A stretch of DNA of 64,000 nucleotides. Source: Buchnera aphidicola (Cinara cuneomaculata) (GTDB lineage Bacteria; Pseudomonadota; Gammaproteobacteria; Enterobacterales; Enterobacteriaceae). Every line of letters begins with the position of its first letter. Within the stretch, counting starts at the first letter, position 1. Shown in pieces: positions 58,985 to 64,000 of this stretch. Under the pieces are notes generated by a model. The model ran no database searches and was not told where the DNA came from. It saw only the letters and a program-made list of their open reading frames with translations. The stretch lies in the NCBI RefSeq assembly GCF_900698865.1, contig NZ_LR217695.1, positions 124,001 to 188,000 on the forward strand, in the 5' to 3' direction. A program made the position numbers and the translations under genes.

Positions 58985-60595
58985 TTATATAATGGTTTTA
59001 ATAAATGGAAGTAATTGTGATATTAAAATTCTTTTTTTTGAATTATTTTTTCTTATATAAAATTCAATCTCTTTTGTTTCAATTGTATTAGAACTAATAA
59101 TAATTCCATAAGGAATTCCAATTAAATTCATATCAGCAAACATTTTTCCTAAATTTTCTTTTCTGTTATCAAATAAAACATCAATGCAGTTATATTTTAA
59201 TTTTTTATAAATTAATTTAGCTATATTGTTTATGTTTTTATTTTTATGCATATTTATTGGAATAATAAAGATTTGAAAAGGAGCCACACAATGGGGCCAT
59301 ATAATTCCGTTATTATCATGATTTTGTTCAATAATAGACGAAATAATTCTATTTATTCCGATACCATAGCAACCCATCTGTAATGTTTTTTTATTATGAT
59401 TTTTATCATATATAGAAAAATTGATATTTTTAGAATATTTTTTTCCAATTTGAAAGATGTGTCCTATTTCAATACTATTTTTTATTTGAAGCTTATTTTT
59501 ATTTGTATTGTCATAAATAAATTGACTACTATTTTTAGTAGTAATTACTTGATTAAATATTATTTTTTTGTTCCATAAAATTGGAGTTAATTGTTTATCA
59601 AACCATTTTTTTTTAATAATAAAATATGGCATATTCACTATTTTAGAATCTACTATTATAAAAATATTTTGATTATCATAAAATTTTTTATCAGTAGTTA
59701 ACTTATATGTTAAAATCATTTTTTTAGATTTAATAAATTTTATAGGATGTTTGAGAATATCTATACGTTGCAAACTTTCTGTATTTAGAGATGTATACTT
59801 ATGAATTAATAGGACAGCTATAGAATATTGGGATTGATTAGATTTAGTTTTTATTAAATAAATTTTAATTTTATTTTTTTGTTTATTATATTTATTAATA
59901 TTAATAGCATCAGTTGAATATTTAGAAAAAATAATTTTATCTTCTCCGATATTAGATATAGCATGAAATTCATGAGATATAGATCCTCCCATAATTTTTG
60001 AGTCCGCTTCAATAATTTTAAAATCGAGTTGTAATTTTTTAAATATTTTTATATAAATGTTTTTAACGGTTTCGTATGTTTTTTGTAGTGAATGAGTATT
60101 AATATGGAATGAATACGCATCTTTCATTAAAAATTCTACGGATCGAATAACTCCAAATCTTGGTCTTATTTCATCCCTAAATTTTTTTTGTATTTGATAA
60201 AAAACTATAGGTAGTTGTTTATATGAATGAATTTCTTGATGTAATATATGATTAATAGCTTCTTCGTGTGTAGGGCTAAGTATATATTTTTTTTTTCTAC
60301 GATCTATAATATTAATTAATTCTTTTCCATATAATTGTGTTCGTCCACTTTGATCCCATAATTTTTTTGGTTGTATAATAGGCATACAAAGTTCCATATA
60401 TCCATGTTGATCTAATACATCAGAAATAATTTTTATTATTTTTTTAATTACTCGATACCCTGTAGGTAACCAAGTATATATTCCGGAAGATAACATTCGT
60501 ATCATTCCAGAACGTAACATTAATTGGTGGCTTATTGACTCTGTATTTGCAGGAACTTCTTTCATAGTAGAAAGTAAATATTTAGTAGTAAACAT
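58985..60595 (-). CDS. proS: Prolyl-tRNA synthetase with reduced editing domain
   Basis: ProRS charges tRNA-Pro. Class II motifs are present: FRDEIRPRFGVIRSVEFLMKD for motif 2 and LQMGCYGIGINRIISSIIEQ for motif 3, with THEEAIN and the anticodon-binding domain at the C-terminus. The product has 536 residues versus 572 in E. coli. The loss is in the central insertion (editing) domain: the segment with E. coli Lys279 (NLPIEKTVKTL) has no counterpart, and the GKHYFGINW histidine region is not recognisable. Editing of Ala-tRNA-Pro is therefore probably lost. It is convergent with dnaE. Confidence 0.95.
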   Translation of the reverse strand: MFTTKYLLSTMKEVPANTESISHQLMLRSGMIRMLSSGIYTWLPTGYRVIKKIIKIISDVLDQHGYMELCMPIIQPKKLWDQSGRTQLYGKELINIIDRRKKKYILSPTHEEAINHILHQEIHSYKQLPIVFYQIQKKFRDEIRPRFGVIRSVEFLMKDAYSFHINTHSLQKTYETVKNIYIKIFKKLQLDFKIIEADSKIMGGSISHEFHAISNIGEDKIIFSKYSTDAININKYNKQKNKIKIYLIKTKSNQSQYSIAVLLIHKYTSLNTESLQRIDILKHPIKFIKSKKMILTYKLTTDKKFYDNQNIFIIVDSKIVNMPYFIIKKKWFDKQLTPILWNKKIIFNQVITTKNSSQFIYDNTNKNKLQIKNSIEIGHIFQIGKKYSKNINFSIYDKNHNKKTLQMGCYGIGINRIISSIIEQNHDNNGIIWPHCVAPFQIFIIPINMHKNKNINNIAKLIYKKLKYNCIDVLFDNRKENLGKMFADMNLIGIPYGIIISSNTIETKEIEFYIRKNNSKKRILISQLLPFIKTII

Positions 60596-61072
60596 GTTAA
60601 GTTTCCGGAATATAATAGATATATATTCTATAAATTAATAGAAGTAATTTTTACTATAAATTAGTAAATTAAATTTAATTTTATAAGTAATTTGTTGAAT
60701 ATAATTTATTTTTAAATCGATGATGAATTTTATTTAATATTTTGTTAAAAACAGTAAATGTATTCTTCTATATATATTGTTATTGTGATAATTATTAAAA
60801 AATAATAAAATGTAAATATATTATTTATTGATACTATTTTTTACGATTTTTAATCGTAATAAAGAAATTTTATTTTATATAACATTGATATATTAGGTAT
60901 GTATATAAATTTATTATATAAATAATATTTATTAAAATAAATAATTTAATTAAAATAAATATAAATTTATTTATCAGTAAAATAACAAATGTAGTTAGTA
61001 ATAGATATTAAATATAGTAATAAATAGTTATTATACATAAAACTAAATTGATTTGTATCAAGGTATAAATAT
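60596..61072. other. Gene-free region between proS and flhB
   Basis: About 477 nt between divergent genes, nearly all A/T. A small stem TTTTTTACGATTTTTAATCGTAA-like (ACGATTTTTAATCGT, 60842-60856) is visible. No tRNA or homologous frame was found. It must hold promoters for proS and the flhB-flhA unit. Confidence 0.45.
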
Positions 61073-62191
61073 ATGAATTATAGCTTAAATGAAGATAAAA
61101 CTGAAGCTGCAACTCCACATAAAATCAAAAAATTTCAAGAAAAGGGAGATGTTCAGCATTTATTTGATCTAAATTCTTTTTTTATTTTGTTTTTTTTTTG
61201 TTGTATATTTTATATCAATAAAAAATTTATTTTTTTACATTTATTAAAACTATTTATATTGAATTTAACATTTGAAAAAAAAATTATTAGTCAACCTCAA
61301 TTATTTTTTTTACAAATATTACAGCATATAAAAATTTTTATTTTTTATTTTTTAATATTGTTTTTAGGAATATTATTTATATTAATGTTTTCACCTATTT
61401 TTATTCAAGGAAATATAGCGCAAATTAGATTTTTAAAAATTAGTTTCAATTCTTTAAATGTTGTAAATAATTTTAAAAAAAGAAATTTATTTGATATAGT
61501 AATTAATTTTACATCTAATTTGATAAAAATAATAATGATTATTATTATTACTTTGATATTTATGTGGAATCATTATTATTATATTGATAATTTTTATAAA
61601 AATTCATTATCAAAAAATATATTTATTGGTTTTTCTTGGATTTATAAATATATTTTATTAATTTTATTAATAGTAGGTATTATAGCTATTATTGATTCTA
61701 TCATAAAATATTTTCAATACTTTAATAAACTTAACATGACTGTTCAAGAAATAAAGAACGAACAAAAAGAGATAGAAGGAAATGTATTAATTAAACAGAG
61801 AATTCAATTTTTAATGCGACGACAATCATTACATAGATTTTCTGTAACTGACTTAATAAAATCAAATGTAATTATTTTTAACGCTAAAAATTGTGCGATA
61901 GCAATATATTATGATCCAATCACTAAATCTTCCCCTAAAATACTTTTTAAAGGATTGGAAAAATTGTCTAGTTATATAGTTGAAATTGCACGCAAATATG
62001 ATATTCCAATTTTTATTTCTAACTCTTTAGCAATTTATTTGTATAATCATTCCACTAGCGATAATCAGATTCCAAGTATTTTATATCCATCAATATCTAA
62101 AATTTTAGCGTGGGCATGGCAACTTAAACGTTGGAAACAATATGGTGGTATATATCCAACAATGCCAATTATATTTTTTAACAAGCAATAA
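61073..62191 (+). CDS. flhB: Flagellar export switch protein FlhB with altered NPTH motif
   Basis: FlhB is part of the flagellar type III export gate and normally switches substrate class by cutting itself at NPTH. The 372 residues (382 in E. coli) have the N-terminal EDKTEAATPHKIKKFQEKG, four membrane helices, and the C-terminal domain ending ISKILAWAWQLKRWKQYGG. In the cleavage site, VVVTNPTHYSVALQYD of the family is VIIFNAKNCAIAIYYD, so N270-A271-K272-N273 replaces Asn-Pro-Thr-His. Self-cleavage should not occur by the known chemistry. flhA follows 27 nt later. Confidence 0.94.
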   Translation: MNYSLNEDKTEAATPHKIKKFQEKGDVQHLFDLNSFFILFFFCCIFYINKKFIFLHLLKLFILNLTFEKKIISQPQLFFLQILQHIKIFIFYFLILFLGILFILMFSPIFIQGNIAQIRFLKISFNSLNVVNNFKKRNLFDIVINFTSNLIKIIMIIIITLIFMWNHYYYIDNFYKNSLSKNIFIGFSWIYKYILLILLIVGIIAIIDSIIKYFQYFNKLNMTVQEIKNEQKEIEGNVLIKQRIQFLMRRQSLHRFSVTDLIKSNVIIFNAKNCAIAIYYDPITKSSPKILFKGLEKLSSYIVEIARKYDIPIFISNSLAIYLYNHSTSDNQIPSILYPSISKILAWAWQLKRWKQYGGIYPTMPIIFFNKQ

Positions 62192-62218
62192 ATTATGTTA
62201 TTAGGAGAATAATTATTA

Positions 62219-64000
62219 ATGCGAAAATTATCTATTTTATTAAAATTTTTTAATAAAATCAATAATATGAGTTTGTATTCTTTATTTACTCCATCATTAA
62301 TTTTAATGATTTTAAGTATGCTTATACTACCTTTACCATCTTTTGTTTTGGATTTATTTTTTACTTTTAATATTATTGTTTCAATAATTATTTTAATTGT
62401 TTCTATGTTTGTTACTGATGTATTAAGTTTTTCTTCGTTTCCGATAGTCTCGTTATTTTCTACATTATTGCGATTATCTTTAAATGTTGCTTCTACGCGT
62501 GTTATTTTATTAAACGGACATATGGGATTGTATTCTGCTGGTCATGTTATTGAATCATTTGGAGTTTTTTTAATTGGTGGAAATTTTTTTATTGGAATTA
62601 TTGTTTTTATTATTTTAATAATTATAAATTTTATTGTGATTACTAAAGGTTCCGGAAGAATTGCAGAAGTAGGAGCTAGATTTATTTTAGATGCTATGCC
62701 TGGAAAACAAATGGCCATAGATGCTGATTTAAATGCCGGTATTATTTCTGAAAAAGAAGCTAAAAAAAGACGTATGAATGTATATAAAGAAGCTGATTTT
62801 TACGGGTCAATGGATGGATCCAGTAAATTTATTCGAGGTGATGCTATCGCTGGTATTATAATTATAATAGTAAATATTATAGGTGGATTAATTGTAGGAA
62901 TGATTCAACATAATATGTCATTTTTACAAGCAGCTCAAATATACAGCATATTAACTATTGGAGATGGTTTAGCCGCTCAAATTCCTTCTTTAGTTATATC
63001 AATAGCTTCCGGTGTTCTTTTAACGCGGATTGGATCTGAAAAAATCAATGTTAGTGAACAAATAATTAGTCAGATTTTTAATAATTCTCAAGTTATATTT
63101 TTAAGTGGTATTGTATTTAGTATGATCGGTTTAATACCTGGAATGCCTAATTTTATATTTTTATTTTTTTCTATTAGTTTATTAATACTTTCATGGTATT
63201 TATATAGTAAAAATAATGTAAAAAAAAGTTTTTCTAAAATAGAAAATATAAAAGAAAATAAAATATTAATTTTTTCGTGGAACGATATTCAATTTGAATA
63301 TTTAATTGCTTTAGAATTAAGTTCTATTTTTTTTCAATCTGCTTATCAAGATAAACATGATTATTTATTAAAAAAAATATATTTCTTAAGAAAAAATATT
63401 GCTAAAGATTTTGGATTTTTAATTTCTGATATTCATCTTATTCATAATTGTAAGTTAGAAGATGGACAGTATAAAATTTTAATTAAAGGAGTAGAACATG
63501 GATGTGGACATATTTTTTTAGATAAATTATTAGTTATTAATAATAATATTAGTACAGTTACTATTCCAGGAATTCAAGTAAAAGAACCAGTATTTGATCT
63601 TCCTGCTTTTTGGATTGACTCTAATAATAAAGAAATAATTATTAAAAAAAAACTATTAATTGTAAAACCTATTTCGGTAATTATTACACATATTAATAAA
63701 ATTATTAGAAAAAATTTATATGATTTATTTGGTTTTCAAGAAACACAACAATTATTAGATCGTATTTCACAAATTTATCCACGTTTAGTAGAGTGTTTAA
63801 TACCTAATATAATATCAGTTACAATATTACAAAATATTTTGCAAAATTTATTATACGAACATATATCTATTAAAGATATTAGAACAATTTTAGAAACGTT
63901 AATAAAATACGGTAATAGTATGAAAAACGATGTTGACAAACTTACTAATATTATTCGAATTGCGTTACGTAATTTTATTACACAAAAATTTTTTTTAAAT
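62219..64000 (+). CDS. flhA: Flagellar export gate protein FlhA, N-terminal part (cut by window edge)
   Basis: The frame is open from the ATG at 62219 to the window end, giving 594 residues of an expected 690 or so. FlhA is the large export gate component. The membrane domain has PLPSFVLDLFFTFNI, TLLRLSLNVASTRVILL and the highly conserved FHIPEP-type cytoplasmic loop GRIAEVGARFILDAMPGKQM-AIDADLNAG with EADFYGSMDGSSKFIRGDAIAG. The cytoplasmic domain is more diverged but continuous. AGGAGA lies about 11 nt upstream. It forms a unit with flhB. Confidence 0.96.
   Translation, partial: MRKLSILLKFFNKINNMSLYSLFTPSLILMILSMLILPLPSFVLDLFFTFNIIVSIIILIVSMFVTDVLSFSSFPIVSLFSTLLRLSLNVASTRVILLNGHMGLYSAGHVIESFGVFLIGGNFFIGIIVFIILIIINFIVITKGSGRIAEVGARFILDAMPGKQMAIDADLNAGIISEKEAKKRRMNVYKEADFYGSMDGSSKFIRGDAIAGIIIIIVNIIGGLIVGMIQHNMSFLQAAQIYSILTIGDGLAAQIPSLVISIASGVLLTRIGSEKINVSEQIISQIFNNSQVIFLSGIVFSMIGLIPGMPNFIFLFFSISLLILSWYLYSKNNVKKSFSKIENIKENKILIFSWNDIQFEYLIALELSSIFFQSAYQDKHDYLLKKIYFLRKNIAKDFGFLISDIHLIHNCKLEDGQYKILIKGVEHGCGHIFLDKLLVINNNISTVTIPGIQVKEPVFDLPAFWIDSNNKEIIIKKKLLIVKPISVIITHINKIIRKNLYDLFGFQETQQLLDRISQIYPRLVECLIPNIISVTILQNILQNLLYEHISIKDIRTILETLIKYGNSMKNDVDKLTNIIRIALRNFITQKFFLN

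Noticed and set aside
1-64000. Mobile element, prophage, CRISPR array or toxin-antitoxin system
   Set aside because: No transposase, integrase, Cas, or toxin motif and no regularly spaced repeats were found on either strand; every long frame is a known housekeeping or biosynthetic gene or its shadow.

Overview
The window is a contiguous piece of a very A+T-rich, tightly packed bacterial chromosome. Gene order, protein similarity and the set of survivors identify it as Buchnera aphidicola, the obligate intracellular symbiont of aphids. Evidence: gammaproteobacterial (E. coli-like) proteins with Asn/Lys/Ile-rich composition; E. coli operon fragments joined after internal deletions; no insertion sequence, prophage, CRISPR or toxin gene; and amino-acid pathways for host nutrition beside a flagellar export apparatus without filament genes here. 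I cannot name the aphid host. Loss of most of the division/cell-wall cluster and retention of fabZ suggest a lineage more reduced than the pea-aphid symbiont, possibly near those of gall-forming Fordini, but that is recall and inference.

Layout. 1-5617 (+): tail of the NADH dehydrogenase operon, nuoJ (partial), nuoK, nuoL, nuoM, nuoN, ending at a strong hairpin. 5952-6893 (-): prs. 7109-12350 (+): prfA, prmC, sirB1, ackA and a shortened pta. 12449-15729 (-): gyrA and a 2-Cys peroxiredoxin. 15966-19072: ung (+), grpE (-), tmRNA (-), grxD (+), rnt (-). 19489-21225 (+): pth and ychF. 21309-26009 (-): thrC, thrB, thrA (operon order thrA-thrB-thrC). 26515-27747 (-): pcnB, then an 846-bp gene-free stretch. 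28594-38178 (+): truA, secA, aceE-aceF-lpdA. 38469-48597 (-): erpA, ftsZ, ftsA, a highly aberrant MurE-like gene, rsmH, ilvH, ilvI, dapD, map. 48956-58863 (+): rpsB, tsf, pyrH, frr, bamA, fabZ, dnaE. 58985-60595 (-): proS. 61073-64000 (+): flhB and the start of flhA.

How the genes work together. Energy comes from pyruvate dehydrogenase (aceEF-lpdA) feeding complex I, plus an acetate branch (ackA-pta). Aspartate is turned into homoserine and threonine (thrABC), lysine precursors (dapD) and, with ilvIH, branched-chain amino acids. Translation, rescue and tRNA functions are rpsB, tsf, frr, prfA, prmC, pth, map, proS, rnt, truA, pcnB and ssrA. Division is represented by FtsZ/FtsA only. SecA, BamA and FlhA/FlhB remain at the envelope.

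I found no new mobile or defence system. The most unusual signals are changes inside familiar genes: a full-length MurE homologue that kept its ATP-binding loop but lost nearly every substrate motif; FlhB whose NPTH autocleavage motif reads NAKN; ProRS without much of its editing domain; Pta cut to its catalytic domain; SecA without its zinc-binding tail; and BamA with an altered VRGF motif. There are also strong hairpins at gene-pair junctions, a 36-bp perfect palindrome before rpsB, and long homopolymers. No tRNA gene was recognised in the 64 kb.
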